Of a stretch of 40,999 nt of DNA, positions 6,966 through 15,221 are shown piece after piece. Positions within the stretch are counted from its first letter, which is position 1, and every line of letters begins with the position of its first letter. Below the pieces are notes generated by a model, which did not search any database, was not told the DNA's origin, and saw only the letters and a list, made by a program, of their open reading frames with translations. Made by a program: the position numbers and the translations under genes. The DNA is from Streptomyces sp. MMG1533 (GTDB lineage: Bacteria > Actinomycetota > Actinomycetes > Streptomycetales > Streptomycetaceae): contig NZ_LGDG01000273.1 of NCBI RefSeq assembly GCF_001279775.1, positions 1 through 40,999 of the forward strand, given 5' to 3'.

Positions 6966-8313
6966 TCGCGGCCCGCAGCCGGATCTCCACGCACAGCCCG
7001 CCGCCGGGAGCGTCCCGGAGTGTCACGGTCCCGCCGTCGTCCGTCACCAACTGCTTGACGACGGCGAGGCCCAGCCCGGAGCCGGAGCGGCCGGTCAGGC
7101 CCTGGCCGCGCCAGAAGCGGTCGAAGGCGCGGGACTTCTCCGGGTCCGACATGCCGGGGCCCCCGTCGAGAACCGACAGCACCACTTCCTCGCCCTGGGA
7201 CTCCATCCGTACGGTGATCGTGCCGCCGTCGGGTGAGACCTCCAGGGCGTTCGAGAGCACGTTGTCCAGCACCTGGTCCAGATGCCCGGGGCTGGTCAGC
7301 ACCAGCAGCCGGCCGTCGATACTCCCCCTGAGCGCGACGGTGACTCCGCGCTCGTCGGCGGCCGGCCTCCACACCGCAAGACGCTCGTTCACGAGGTCGG
7401 GCAGGGACAGCGGCTCGGCGGCCGTCACCTTCGCCTCGGCCCGCGCCAGCACCAGCAGGCCGTTGACCAGGCGGCTCATCCGGACCACCTCGGCGGTCGC
7501 CTGCTCCACGTCCTCCCGTACGAACTCGTCGTCCACGCCGTCCGCGATGTTGTCCAGCGACAGCCTCAAGGCCGTGAGCGGCGTACGGAGTTGGTGGGAT
7601 GCGTCCGCCACGAAGATGCGCTGCGAGGCGACCAGCGTGTCCAGGCGTTCCGCGCCCTGATTGAGGGTGCGGGCCAGCGTCTGGGTCTCCGGCGGGCCGG
7701 TCACCGGCGAACGAGCGGTCAGGTCGCCGTCGCTGAACTTGCTCGCCATGGCGTTGAGTTCGCGCAGCGGGCGGGTCAGTCGGCGGGCCACCACCGCGCC
7801 GATCAGTGCCGCCACACCGAGCACCGCCACCGCGAGGCCCGCCCGGAAGCCCCAGATCGTCCACAGCCTGCGGGTGAGGCCCGACGTCGAGTAGACGATC
7901 CGTACGGCGCCGACGGCCTGGCCGTCGTTCTTCGCGGGGACCGTGATCACCAGCTCGCGGCCCCAGATGAAGTCCGAGCCCCAGTCGGTGGTCGAGTGTC
8001 CCTCCTCCCGGGCCTTCGTCAGCGCCGCGTCCTGCCGGGGGCGGGGTAGGTCCGCCGCGCACCGGTCGGTGGCGGTGACCTGGACCTCGTCCTTCGTCTC
8101 GTCGGCGTACGCCTCGGCCATCTTCGTCAGCGCCCGGCACGACGCCTCGTCGCCGTCGCCGAGCAGCAGCGCCATGGTGGTCGCCTCGCGCTGGACGGAC
8201 AGCTCGGTGTCGTCCCGCAGCTGCTTGGTGAGCGTGAAGGCGACCGGCACCGTGAACAGGAGGATGGCCACCGCGACGAGCAGGATGTAGCTGCGGATGA
8301 GCTGCCGGTTCAT
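6958..8313 (-). CDS. Sensor histidine kinase
   Basis: A 451-residue membrane kinase. TM1 is about 8-27, an extracytoplasmic sensor of about 120 residues follows with two cysteines (C59 and C85), and TM2 is about 151-177. HAMP follows (RRLTRPLRELNAMASKFSDGDLTA), then HisKA with H240 in ADASHQLRTPLTALR, and an HATPase domain with the N box DNVLSNALEVSP (about 350-361), DGGPGM and GSGLGLAVVKQL. The start overlaps the stop of the upstream response regulator gene by four bases (ATGA), so the two are co-translated. The signal is unknown; the paired cysteines hint at a disulfide in the sensor. Confidence 0.95.
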   Translation of the reverse strand: MNRQLIRSYILLVAVAILLFTVPVAFTLTKQLRDDTELSVQREATTMALLLGDGDEASCRALTKMAEAYADETKDEVQVTATDRCAADLPRPRQDAALTKAREEGHSTTDWGSDFIWGRELVITVPAKNDGQAVGAVRIVYSTSGLTRRLWTIWGFRAGLAVAVLGVAALIGAVVARRLTRPLRELNAMASKFSDGDLTARSPVTGPPETQTLARTLNQGAERLDTLVASQRIFVADASHQLRTPLTALRLSLDNIADGVDDEFVREDVEQATAEVVRMSRLVNGLLVLARAEAKVTAAEPLSLPDLVNERLAVWRPAADERGVTVALRGSIDGRLLVLTSPGHLDQVLDNVLSNALEVSPDGGTITVRMESQGEEVVLSVLDGGPGMSDPEKSRAFDRFWRGQGLTGRSGSGLGLAVVKQLVTDDGGTVTLRDAPGGGLCVEIRLRAANR

Positions 8314-9011
8314 GAGGCGCCGCTACCGCCGTCTGCCGCGATCTCCAGCCGGAACCCGACCCCGCGCACCGCCTCGATCGTGATCGCGCCCTTCAGCTTC
8401 CGCCGCAGCGCCGCCACGTGCACGTCCAGCGTCTTCGTCGGCCCGAACCAGTTCGCGTCCCAGACCGCCTCCATGATCTGCTCGCGCGACATCAGCGCGC
8501 CCGGCTCCTCGGTGAGGAAGGCCAGCAGGTCGTACTCCTTGGGGGCCAGCGCGACCTCCTCGCCGTCCAGGCGGACGCGGGCGGCCTTGCGGTCGACGGT
8601 GAGGCGCGAGCCGTAGCGGTCCGGTGCGTTCTCGGCCGCGGAGGTACGGGGCTGCATGCGCCGCATCACCGCTCGTATCCGCGCGATGACCTCCCGCACG
8701 CCGAACGGCTTGGACACGTAGTCGTCGGCGCCGAGCTCCAGGCCCACCACCCGGTCCGTCTCGTCGCTGCGCGCGCTGATCACGATGATCGGCACGTCGC
8801 CGCGTTCCCGGAGGGCCTTGCAGACGTCGAGGCCGTCGGTGTCGGGCAGGCCGAGGTCGAGGAGTACGACGTCGTAGGGCTCGGGGTGGGCCAGGGCGGC
8901 GGCGCCCGTGGTGACCCAGTCGACCTCGAAGCCGTAGCGGGTCAGACCACGGCGCAGGGACTGGGCGACCGGCTCATCGTCTTCCACGAGAAGTACGTGC
9001 ACACCGCGCAC
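8310..9011 (-). CDS. OmpR/PhoB-family response regulator
   Basis: A receiver domain (LLVEDDEPVAQSLRRGL; phospho-acceptor D52 in VVLLDLGLPD; SARSDETDRV; K in YVSKPFGVRE) is followed by a winged-helix DNA-binding domain (LTVDRKAARVRLDGEEVALAPKEYDLLAFL, DVHVAALRRKL, VRGVGFRLE). Full length is 233 residues if GTG 9011 is used; GTG 9002 gives the more family-like MHVLLVEDD and is equally possible. It is first in the operon with the histidine kinase. A perfect inverted repeat at 9032-9050, just upstream, may be its own binding site. Confidence 0.95.
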   Translation of the reverse strand: MRGVHVLLVEDDEPVAQSLRRGLTRYGFEVDWVTTGAAALAHPEPYDVVLLDLGLPDTDGLDVCKALRERGDVPIIVISARSDETDRVVGLELGADDYVSKPFGVREVIARIRAVMRRMQPRTSAAENAPDRYGSRLTVDRKAARVRLDGEEVALAPKEYDLLAFLTEEPGALMSREQIMEAVWDANWFGPTKTLDVHVAALRRKLKGAITIEAVRGVGFRLEIAADGGSGAS

Positions 9012-9031
9012 CCTAGTGCTTGAAACTTAAC

Positions 9032-9050
9032 TCACAGGCATCTCCTGTGA
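9032..9050. promoter_or_regulatory. Palindrome TCACAGG-N5-CCTGTGA upstream of the response regulator gene
   Basis: Perfect 7-base arms with a 5-base centre, 21 bases from the regulator start on one side and 175 bases from ask on the other. Position and symmetry fit an operator, possibly for autoregulation. OmpR-type regulators more often use direct repeats, so another dimeric regulator is possible. Confidence 0.45.
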
Positions 9051-9224
9051 CGCTTGGCACTTTTCCCGAGGGTTCCTTCTGGGCATGCGCTGACCTGGGC
9101 GCCCGAATCTCACCATGCGATACCTCAGGGGCGGATTTAGGGCGCTCGATAGACTGAGCCGAGCGCAGTACATATGCGTATGTGTGGACTGCGAATACAC
9201 AGACTGACTGAGCGAGGAGCGCAC

Positions 9225-10505
9225 GTGGGCCTTGTCGTGCAGAAGTACGGAGGCTCCTCCGTAGCCGATGCCGAGGGCATCAAGCGCGTCGCCAAGCGAA
9301 TCGTGGAAGCCAAGAAGAACGGCCACCAGGTGGTCGTGGTGGTTTCCGCGATGGGCGACACGACGGACGAGCTGATCGATCTCGCCGAGCAGGTATCCCC
9401 GATGCCTGCCGGGCGTGAGTTCGACATGCTGCTGACCGCCGGAGAGCGGATCTCCATGGCACTGCTGGCCATGGCGATCAAAAACCTGGGGCACGAGGCC
9501 CAGAGCTTCACCGGCAGCCAGGCAGGCGTGATCACCGACTCGGTCCACAACAAAGCGCGGATCATCGACGTCACGCCCGGCCGGATCCGGACCGCTCTGG
9601 ACGAGGGCAACATCGCCATCGTCGCCGGGTTCCAGGGCGTCAGCCAGGACAAGAAGGACATCACCACGCTCGGGCGCGGTGGCTCCGACACCACGGCCGT
9701 GGCGCTGGCCGCCGCCCTCGACGCCGAGGTGTGCGAGATCTACACCGACGTCGACGGCGTGTTCACCGCCGACCCGCGGGTGGTGAAGAAGGCGAAGAAG
9801 ATCGACTGGATCTCCTCCGAGGACATGCTGGAGCTCGCCGCCTCCGGTTCCAAGGTGCTGCTGCACCGCTGCGTCGAGTACGCACGCCGTTACAACATCC
9901 CGATCCACGTCCGCTCGTCCTTCTCCGGACTGCCGGGCACCTGGGTCAGCAACGAGAAGCCCGAGTCGCAAGGGGACCAGCAGGTGGAGCACGCCATCAT
10001 CTCCGGAGTCGCCCACGACGTCTCCGAAGCCAAGATCACGGTTGTCGGAGTCCCGGACAAGCCGGGCGAGGCCGCGGTGATCTTCCGCGCCGTCGCGGAC
10101 GCCGAGATCAACATCGACATGATCGTGCAGAACGTGTCCGCGGCCTCCACCGGTCTGACGGACATCTCCTTCACCCTCCCCAAGACCGAGGGCCGCAAGG
10201 CCATCGACGCCCTGGAGAAGGCGAAGGGCACGATCGGCTTCGAGTCGCTGCGCTACGACGACCAGATCGGCAAGATCTCGCTGGTCGGCGCCGGAATGAA
10301 GACCAACCCGGGCGTCACCGCCTCCTTCTTCCAGGCGCTGTCCGACGCGGGCGTGAACATCGAGCTGATCTCGACCTCCGAGATCCGCATCTCGGTCGTC
10401 ACCCGCCAGGACGACGTCCCCGAGGCCGTCCGCGCCGTGCACTCGGCCTTCGGGCTCGACTCCGACAGCGACGAGGCCGTCGTCTACGGAGGCACGGGAC
10501 GCTGA
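9225..10505 (+). CDS. ask: Aspartate kinase (aspartokinase), alpha subunit
   Basis: A 426-residue protein from GTG 9225 (GAGGAG 6 bases upstream). The kinase domain begins [19 protein letters not shown] and holds the conserved [25 protein letters not shown] and [15 protein letters not shown] segments. Two ACT domains follow ([31 protein letters not shown] and [39 protein letters not shown]). It phosphorylates aspartate, the first step to lysine, threonine, methionine and diaminopimelate. The ACT region includes residues for concerted feedback control by lysine and threonine in related actinobacterial enzymes. Its stop overlaps the asd start by one base. Confidence 0.98.
   Translation: MGLVVQKYGGSSVADAEGIKRVAKRIVEAKKNGHQVVVVVSAMGDTTDELIDLAEQVSPMPAGREFDMLLTAGERISMALLAMAIKNLGHEAQSFTGSQAGVITDSVHNKARIIDVTPGRIRTALDEGNIAIVAGFQGVSQDKKDITTLGRGGSDTTAVALAAALDAEVCEIYTDVDGVFTADPRVVKKAKKIDWISSEDMLELAASGSKVLLHRCVEYARRYNIPIHVRSSFSGLPGTWVSNEKPESQGDQQVEHAIISGVAHDVSEAKITVVGVPDKPGEAAVIFRAVADAEINIDMIVQNVSAASTGLTDISFTLPKTEGRKAIDALEKAKGTIGFESLRYDDQIGKISLVGAGMKTNPGVTASFFQALSDAGVNIELISTSEIRISVVTRQDDVPEAVRAVHSAFGLDSDSDEAVVYGGTGR
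9984..10505 (+). CDS. ask: Internal translation start for the aspartokinase beta (ACT-only) subunit
   Basis: GTG 9984 is in frame and preceded by AAGGGG 8 bases upstream. It would give a 173-residue product starting before [22 protein letters not shown], consisting only of the two ACT domains. In Corynebacterium glutamicum and other actinobacteria the same position yields the beta subunit of an alpha2beta2 enzyme from an in-frame start. The homologous use here is inferred from position and ribosome site. Confidence 0.65.
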   Translation: MEHAIISGVAHDVSEAKITVVGVPDKPGEAAVIFRAVADAEINIDMIVQNVSAASTGLTDISFTLPKTEGRKAIDALEKAKGTIGFESLRYDDQIGKISLVGAGMKTNPGVTASFFQALSDAGVNIELISTSEIRISVVTRQDDVPEAVRAVHSAFGLDSDSDEAVVYGGTGR

Positions 10506-11569
10506 TGGCAGGGACGGGGTCCGTACGACCGACGCTCGCGGTCGTGGGTGCGACCGGAGCCGTCGGCACGGTCATGCTCCAGATCCTGTCCCAGCACGCG
10601 GACATCTGGGGCGAGATCCGTCTGATCGCCTCACCGCGCTCGGCCGGCCGCAAGCTGGCCCTGCGCGGTGAGCAGGTCGAGGTGGTGGCCCTGTCGGAGG
10701 ATGCCTTCGACGGGGTCGACGTCGCGATGTTCGACGTACCCGACGAGGTGGCCGCCGAGTGGGCGCCGATCGCCGCCGCCAAGGGCGCGGTGGTGGTGGA
10801 CAACTCGGGTGCCTTCCGGATGGACCCGGAGGTGCCCCTCGTCGTCCCCGAGGTCAATCCGCACGCGGCCCGCGTCCGGCCGCGCGGCATCATCGCCAAC
10901 CCGAACTGCACGACCCTCTCCATGATCGTGGCCCTCGGCGCGCTGCACGCCGAGTTCGGGCTGCGCGAGCTGGTCGTCTCCTCCTACCAGGCGGTGAGCG
11001 GGGCCGGGCGCGCCGGGGTCGAGACGCTGCGCCAGCAGCTGTCCCTGGTCGCCGGCACGGAACTGGGGACCAGCCCCGGCGACGTCCGCCGGGCCGTGGG
11101 GGACAACACCGGGCCGTTCCCGGAGCCGGTCGCGCTGAACGTCGTACCGTGGGCCGGATCGCTGCGCGAGGACGGCTGGTCCTCGGAGGAGATGAAGGTG
11201 CGCGACGAGTCGCGCAAGATCCTAGGACTGCCCCGGCTGCCCGTCGCGGTGACCTGCGTACGGGTGCCGGTCGTCACCACGCACTCGCTGACCGTCCACG
11301 CCCGCTTCGAGGGCGAGGTCACCGTCGACAAGGCGCGCGAGATCCTCGCCACAGCACCGGGCGTCGTCCTCTTCGACAACCCGCAGGCGGGGGAGTTCCC
11401 CACGCCCGCCGATGTCGTGGGCACCGATCCGACCTGGGTCGGACGGGTACGGCGGGCGCTCGACGACCCGACCGCGCTCGAACTCTTCGTGTGCGGGGAC
11501 AACCTGCGCAAGGGGGCGGCGCTCAACACCGCGCAGATCGCGGAGTTGGTGGCGGCGGAGTTCCGGTGA
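10505..11569 (+). CDS. asd: Aspartate-semialdehyde dehydrogenase
   Basis: A 354-residue enzyme starting at ATG 10505, sharing one base with the ask stop. The NADP-binding N-terminus has the glycine motif [13 protein letters not shown] (about 13-25). The catalytic cysteine is C135 in [10 protein letters not shown]; the segments [36 protein letters not shown] and [15 protein letters not shown] are standard. It reduces aspartyl phosphate to the semialdehyde, the branch point to lysine/diaminopimelate and homoserine. The ask-asd pair is a conserved actinobacterial operon and a hairpin downstream (11741-11778) may end it. Confidence 0.97.
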   Translation: MAGTGSVRPTLAVVGATGAVGTVMLQILSQHADIWGEIRLIASPRSAGRKLALRGEQVEVVALSEDAFDGVDVAMFDVPDEVAAEWAPIAAAKGAVVVDNSGAFRMDPEVPLVVPEVNPHAARVRPRGIIANPNCTTLSMIVALGALHAEFGLRELVVSSYQAVSGAGRAGVETLRQQLSLVAGTELGTSPGDVRRAVGDNTGPFPEPVALNVVPWAGSLREDGWSSEEMKVRDESRKILGLPRLPVAVTCVRVPVVTTHSLTVHARFEGEVTVDKAREILATAPGVVLFDNPQAGEFPTPADVVGTDPTWVGRVRRALDDPTALELFVCGDNLRKGAALNTAQIAELVAAEFR

Positions 11570-11614
11570 CGCCTGAGCGGCCTCGTGCGCTTGATCTGGT
11601 GTGACGTGTGTTGA

Positions 11615-11628
11615 GGTAAAGGGTTACC
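11615..11628. promoter_or_regulatory. Small inverted repeat GGTAA-N4-TTACC
   Basis: Perfect 5-base arms 46 bases after the asd stop. It lies in the 390-base gap before the sigma factor gene and could be an operator, though arms this short can arise by chance. Nothing else coding was seen between 11570 and 11962. Confidence 0.25.
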
Positions 11629-11740
11629 GCCGGAAAAGTCCTGGCTGAAACCGCGTACATTTGTAGGATCTGTATTGAAGTGTGAGCCGGCCGATGGTCC
11701 GGACCACTTGAACCGAGCCGCCTCGGCATCCGAAGATTTG

Positions 11741-11778
11741 GCTCCCCGTCCTCCGCAACCGCGCGGAGGGCGGGGAGC
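11741..11778 (+). terminator. Strong GC-rich hairpin downstream of asd
   Basis: The arm GCTCCCCGTCCTCCGC pairs with GCGGAGGGCGGGGAGC across a short loop with one mismatch or bulge, followed by GTCTTTG. It is a stable stem typical of Streptomyces terminators lacking a long U-tract. It lies 170 bases after the asd stop, so it may instead terminate a leader of the next gene. Confidence 0.6.
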
Positions 11779-11962
11779 GTCTTTGCGAACGCCCTTTGGG
11801 GCACGGGGACGCTTGACAGGGCGTGGGGACGCCCTGGCCATTCAGGACACAGGGGAAGAGCGGGTAGGGCATGAGCACGTTTGACGCACGGTCAGTTGTG
11901 CTGCCTGGCAGAAGACGGTCGGCCGCGTACAACCCTGACGGGGGGAAGCGTGTCCAACTGGC

Positions 11963-12637
11963 GTGGCAGAGGTTCTCGACTTCAGAGCGGCGACGCGCGG
12001 TACGGCCCTACGGCCGCCCCGCCCGTCCCTACGACCCCGCATGGCCGGCACGCCCGGTGGCATGCCGGTGATCGCCCCCATGCCCGCAGCGCGGCCCGCC
12101 CGCATACCCAGTCAGCGTGACGGCGCCGAAGACGTCGTGGCCGCCGGCACCACCGTCGACCACCTCACCGAGACCTATCAGGCGCACTACAGCTCGCTGC
12201 TGCGTCTCGCCGCCCTCCTCCTCGACGACACCGCTTCCTGCGAGGACGTCGTCCAGGAGGCGTTCATCCGCGTCCACTCCGCGCGCAAGCGCGTCCGCGA
12301 CCGGGACAAGACCCTCGCGTACCTGCGGCAGACGGTCGTCAACCTCTCCCGCTCGGCCCTGCGCCGCCGCATCCTCGGACTGAAACTGCTGTCCAAGCCG
12401 ATGCCGGACATGGCGAGCGCCGAGGAGGGGGCCTACGACCAGCTGGAGCGCGACTCCCTGATCAAGGCCATGAAGGGCCTGCAGCGCCGCCAGCGCGAGG
12501 TCCTGGTGCTGCGCTACTTCGCGGACATGACCGAGGCCCAGGTCGCCGAGACGCTGGGGATATCGCTGGGTTCCGTCAAGGCGTACGGCTCGCGCGGCAT
12601 CGCCGCTCTGCGGGTCGCCATGGAGGCCCCGGTATGA
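11963..12637 (+). CDS. SigE-family RNA polymerase ECF sigma factor
   Basis: A 224-residue product from GTG 11963; a GGGGGAAG site lies 14 bases upstream, rather far, so later starts around residue 27-40 are possible. The first 65 residues are a Pro/Arg-rich extension. Sigma region 2 occupies about 70-137 (YQAHYSSLLRLAALLLDD, EDVVQEAFIRVHSAR, TLAYLRQTVVNLSRSALRRR) and region 4 about 165-220 (LQRRQREVLVLRYFADMTEAQVAETLGISLGSVKAYGSRGIAALR). This is the SigE/ECF41-like actinobacterial sort without a C-terminal regulatory domain. The next gene, coupled by an ATGA overlap, encodes a membrane protein that may control it. Confidence 0.9.
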   Translation: MAEVLDFRAATRGTALRPPRPSLRPRMAGTPGGMPVIAPMPAARPARIPSQRDGAEDVVAAGTTVDHLTETYQAHYSSLLRLAALLLDDTASCEDVVQEAFIRVHSARKRVRDRDKTLAYLRQTVVNLSRSALRRRILGLKLLSKPMPDMASAEEGAYDQLERDSLIKAMKGLQRRQREVLVLRYFADMTEAQVAETLGISLGSVKAYGSRGIAALRVAMEAPV

Positions 12638-13797
12638 CCGGAGACAAAGACGGGCGGCGTCATCTGCACGTCCCCCATGAGCCCTATGAATGGCGCGAGC
12701 CGACAGAGTCGTCGGACAAGCAGGCGCCGAAGCAATCGCACGCTGGGAACGGAACTGTGAACCACGGCCCCGACGACCAGAGCTCCCTGGGGCTCGACTC
12801 GGACGAGCTGGCACTGCGCGGCCTGCTGCACCAGGTGGTCCAGGAGATCGAGCCGCGCGACGGCACTCTGGACCATCTGCGCAAGGCGGTACCCGCCCGG
12901 CGGGCGCGCAAGCGGCAGGCCGTCGTCGGCATGGCGGCCGCGGCCCTCTTCATCGGCACCGCCATCCCGGCCCTCGTGCACGTCTCCAACTCCACCGGCT
13001 CGGACGCCGACCCGTCCATGGCGGGCCACTACTCCCAGGCCCAGGGCGGCGCGGGCGAGGGCAAGGACCCCGACGGCGGCGAGAGCACGTCCGGCGGCTC
13101 CGCCGGCAAGGCCGAGGACAAGGGCAAGAGCGAGCAGAAGGAACAGGACAAGGGCAAGGGCACCGGCAGCGGCACGGGGGCGAGCAGCGGCGCCGACCCC
13201 TCCGCGACCAGCGCGGCAGGCGTCCCCGCCTGTACGGCCGTCGAGCTCGGCTCCGCCACCCAGAGCGTCGACGCCCCCGACTCCGTCGGCGCCGTCTACG
13301 GCACCTTCCACATCACCAACACCTCGACCACCAGCTGTTCCGTCAACGGCCCCGGCTCGATCACGCCGACCCCGCAGGGCGCGGCGGACGCCACCAAGAT
13401 CACCACGGCCCGGCATGTCGCCGGGGACGCGGCGGCCGCACTGCCCGACCCGTCCCTCGAAGTCACCTCGCTGGTGCTGAAGCCGGGTTCCGCCTACGAC
13501 GTCAAGTTCGCCTGGGTGCCCTCGGAGACCTGCCCCACGACCGGCGACACCACCACCGGCGGCGACACGGGCGACCCGACGCCCGACCCGACGCCCTCGG
13601 AGGACACCAGCGCCGACGGCGGCACCGCCACCGGTGGCGACACCGGCACGTCGACCCAGCTGCTCACGGAGGGCACGGCCGACGGCAGCGTGATCGTCAC
13701 GAACACGGCGGAGGGCGGGGCGCCGTCCGTCTCGGCGACGGTGTCCAACGCGTGTGCGGGGACGGTGTACTGGACGGGCGTGCTGGCGGCGTCGTAA
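12634..13797 (+). CDS. Membrane-anchored protein with DUF4232-like extracellular domain, possible sigma partner
   Basis: A 387-residue protein translationally coupled to the sigma gene (ATGA overlap). A charged cytoplasmic segment (1-95, including LRGLLHQVVQEIEPRDGTLDHLRKAVPARRA) precedes one membrane helix at about 100-120 (VVGMAAAALFIGTAIPALVHV). Then comes a Gly/Lys/Asp-rich linker, and from about 185 a domain starting CTAVELGSATQSVDAP with FHITNTSTTSCSVNGPG, like DUF4232. A Thr/Gly/Asp-rich insert splits its second half. No zinc-finger anti-sigma motif is visible; the anti-sigma role rests only on gene position and topology. Confidence 0.8.
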   Translation: MTGDKDGRRHLHVPHEPYEWREPTESSDKQAPKQSHAGNGTVNHGPDDQSSLGLDSDELALRGLLHQVVQEIEPRDGTLDHLRKAVPARRARKRQAVVGMAAAALFIGTAIPALVHVSNSTGSDADPSMAGHYSQAQGGAGEGKDPDGGESTSGGSAGKAEDKGKSEQKEQDKGKGTGSGTGASSGADPSATSAAGVPACTAVELGSATQSVDAPDSVGAVYGTFHITNTSTTSCSVNGPGSITPTPQGAADATKITTARHVAGDAAAALPDPSLEVTSLVLKPGSAYDVKFAWVPSETCPTTGDTTTGGDTGDPTPDPTPSEDTSADGGTATGGDTGTSTQLLTEGTADGSVIVTNTAEGGAPSVSATVSNACAGTVYWTGVLAAS

Positions 13798-13850
13798 GGC
13801 CGGCGCCGGCTGAGCCCTCAAGGCGTCATGCTGCCGGGCCCGCCCCCGAG

Positions 13851-13910
13851 CATCAGCCCCGGGTCACTTTGTCCCGGCAGCATCAGCCCCGCGTCACTTG
13901 GCCCCGGCGT
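13851..13910. repeat. 30-base tandem duplication at the 3' end of the SURF1 gene
   Basis: Two copies with period 30, each beginning GCATCAGCCCCG and containing GTCACTT; three to five bases differ. The copy nearer the gene contains its TGA stop, and the other repeats the same codons and stop in frame (GGGACAAAGTGA on the minus strand). Confidence 0.85.
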
Positions 13911-14688
13911 CCACGGCGACAGGCTCCTCGTCCGGCACCAGCCCCAGCTCCGCGTCCCGCGCGAACTCGAGCTCCCGCCGCAGCAGCCGGAACCACATGA
14001 ACACCACGAACCCGGCGAACACGAACCACTCCCCGGTGTACCCGAGGTTCTGGAACGCCTTCAGGTCCAGCCCCGTGTCCGCCGGCGCCGCCGCCGGCAC
14101 GGCCGTCATCCCGGAGTCCGCCTCGGCGAGCGTGATCCACGCGTCGTACACGCCGTAGGGCACGAGGTTCACCAGCGACGCCGCGCTGATCGCCGCGGTC
14201 TGCCCGGACGGCAGCCCGCCCTGCGCACTGACGCCGTTGCTCCCCGGTGTCTCGGACGCCTGGAGCGCACCGGTGACGCTGACGTCGCCGGTGGGCGCGG
14301 CCGGGGCCTTCGCCGAGTCGGGGGTGCCGGGCAGCCAGCCCCGGACGACGGGCAGGGCCTTGCCGCCGTCGGTGCGCAGCAGCGTCAGGACGTAGTAGCC
14401 CTTCTTGCCGTCCACCTCGCGGTCCGGGACGAGCAGCTGCCGGTCGTACCGGCCCGTCGCGGTGACGAGCCTGCCGGAGGTCGTCTTGTCCACGGGCAGC
14501 AGCTCGGCCAGCGGCCGGGCGGCCTTCTGCTCACCGGACCCGGCCGCGGAGCTGACACTCTGGTGGTCCTGCATCCGGTCCTCGAAGCGGCTGAGCTGCC
14601 ACGACCCCATGAAGACGCAGAAGGGGATGGCGAGCAGCACGAAGACGTTGATCCCCCACCAACGGGGCGTCAGCAGAAACCGGTACAC
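13894..14688 (-). CDS. SURF1 family cytochrome oxidase assembly protein
   Basis: A 264-residue protein from GTG 14688, with a GAAGG site 3-8 bases upstream; longer in-frame starts upstream add non-family sequence and are rejected. It has the SURF1 layout: N-terminal helix (YRFLLTPRWWGINVFVLLAIPFCVFMGSWQL), a large extracytoplasmic beta-rich domain (VTATGRYDRQLLVPDREVDGKKGYYVLTLL, VVRGWLPG) and a C-terminal helix (FQNLGYTGEWFVFAGFVVFMWFRLL). SURF1 helps assemble the aa3-type cytochrome oxidase, probably in heme a handling. A charged tail follows. A 30-base duplication covers its stop codon. Confidence 0.93.
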   Translation of the reverse strand: MYRFLLTPRWWGINVFVLLAIPFCVFMGSWQLSRFEDRMQDHQSVSSAAGSGEQKAARPLAELLPVDKTTSGRLVTATGRYDRQLLVPDREVDGKKGYYVLTLLRTDGGKALPVVRGWLPGTPDSAKAPAAPTGDVSVTGALQASETPGSNGVSAQGGLPSGQTAAISAASLVNLVPYGVYDAWITLAEADSGMTAVPAAAPADTGLDLKAFQNLGYTGEWFVFAGFVVFMWFRLLRRELEFARDAELGLVPDEEPVAVDAGAK

Positions 14689-14741
14689 GCCTTCAAAGGT
14701 ACGGGGCTCCCGCGGAGGGCCGGGCCGCGGGGTCGCGCCGG

Positions 14742-15116
14742 TCAGTACCGCTCGACGAGGTGCTCCCGGCCGGCCGGTGGCTCGTAGGGCTCCGGCCAGA
14801 AGTCGGTGACGGCGGATATCCGGCCGCTCTCGTCCCCGGTGAAGAAGGAGATGGCGTACATCTCCTCCAGCCCCACCGTGACGTGGATCCAGGTGACGAC
14901 CTGCCCCGGCTCGGCGACGATGCGCTCGATACGCAGGTGCCAGTCGCCCGGATACTCCCGGTTGAACTCGACGTACCGGTCCCGACCGCTGATCAGCTCC
15001 CGCGTCTGCGGCAGCGTGTACACGACGTCCTCGGCCAGGGTCTCCTCGAACGCACTCCAGTTCCGGGCCTCGGCCGTGGCCCAGAATCTCTCGACTGTCT
15101 TGCGCAGATCGGTCAT
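14742..15116 (-). CDS. NTF2-like (SnoaL-type) nuclear transport factor 2 family protein
   Basis: A 124-residue single-domain protein from ATG 15116. The sequence MTDLRKTVERFWATAEARNW, FEETLAEDVVYTLPQTRELISGRDRYVEFNREYPGDWHLRIERIVAEPGQVVTW and YAISFFTGDESGRISAVTDFWPEPYEPPAGRE is the classic SnoaL-like cone fold, ending in the usual WPEPYEPP phrase of actinobacterial members. Members range from isomerases to ligand-binding proteins with no defined activity; no specific reaction is claimed. It lies 53 bases upstream of SURF1 on the same strand and is divergent from the S9 peptidase. Confidence 0.88.
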   Translation of the reverse strand: MTDLRKTVERFWATAEARNWSAFEETLAEDVVYTLPQTRELISGRDRYVEFNREYPGDWHLRIERIVAEPGQVVTWIHVTVGLEEMYAISFFTGDESGRISAVTDFWPEPYEPPAGREHLVERY

Positions 15117-15221
15117 GCCGAAAAGTCTGCACCCCGCCACTGACAACGGGACCGGTCGAAGTTGTCCACAGGCTGGGGACCTGGCCAGCACATTGTCCGC
15201 CGGGGCAGGCAGTATGGGGTC

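Noticed and set aside
14688..15132. N-terminal extension of SURF1 up to 15132
   Set aside because: It covers the NTF2-like gene out of frame; the family N-terminus YRFLLTPRWWG begins right after a ribosome site at GTG 14688.
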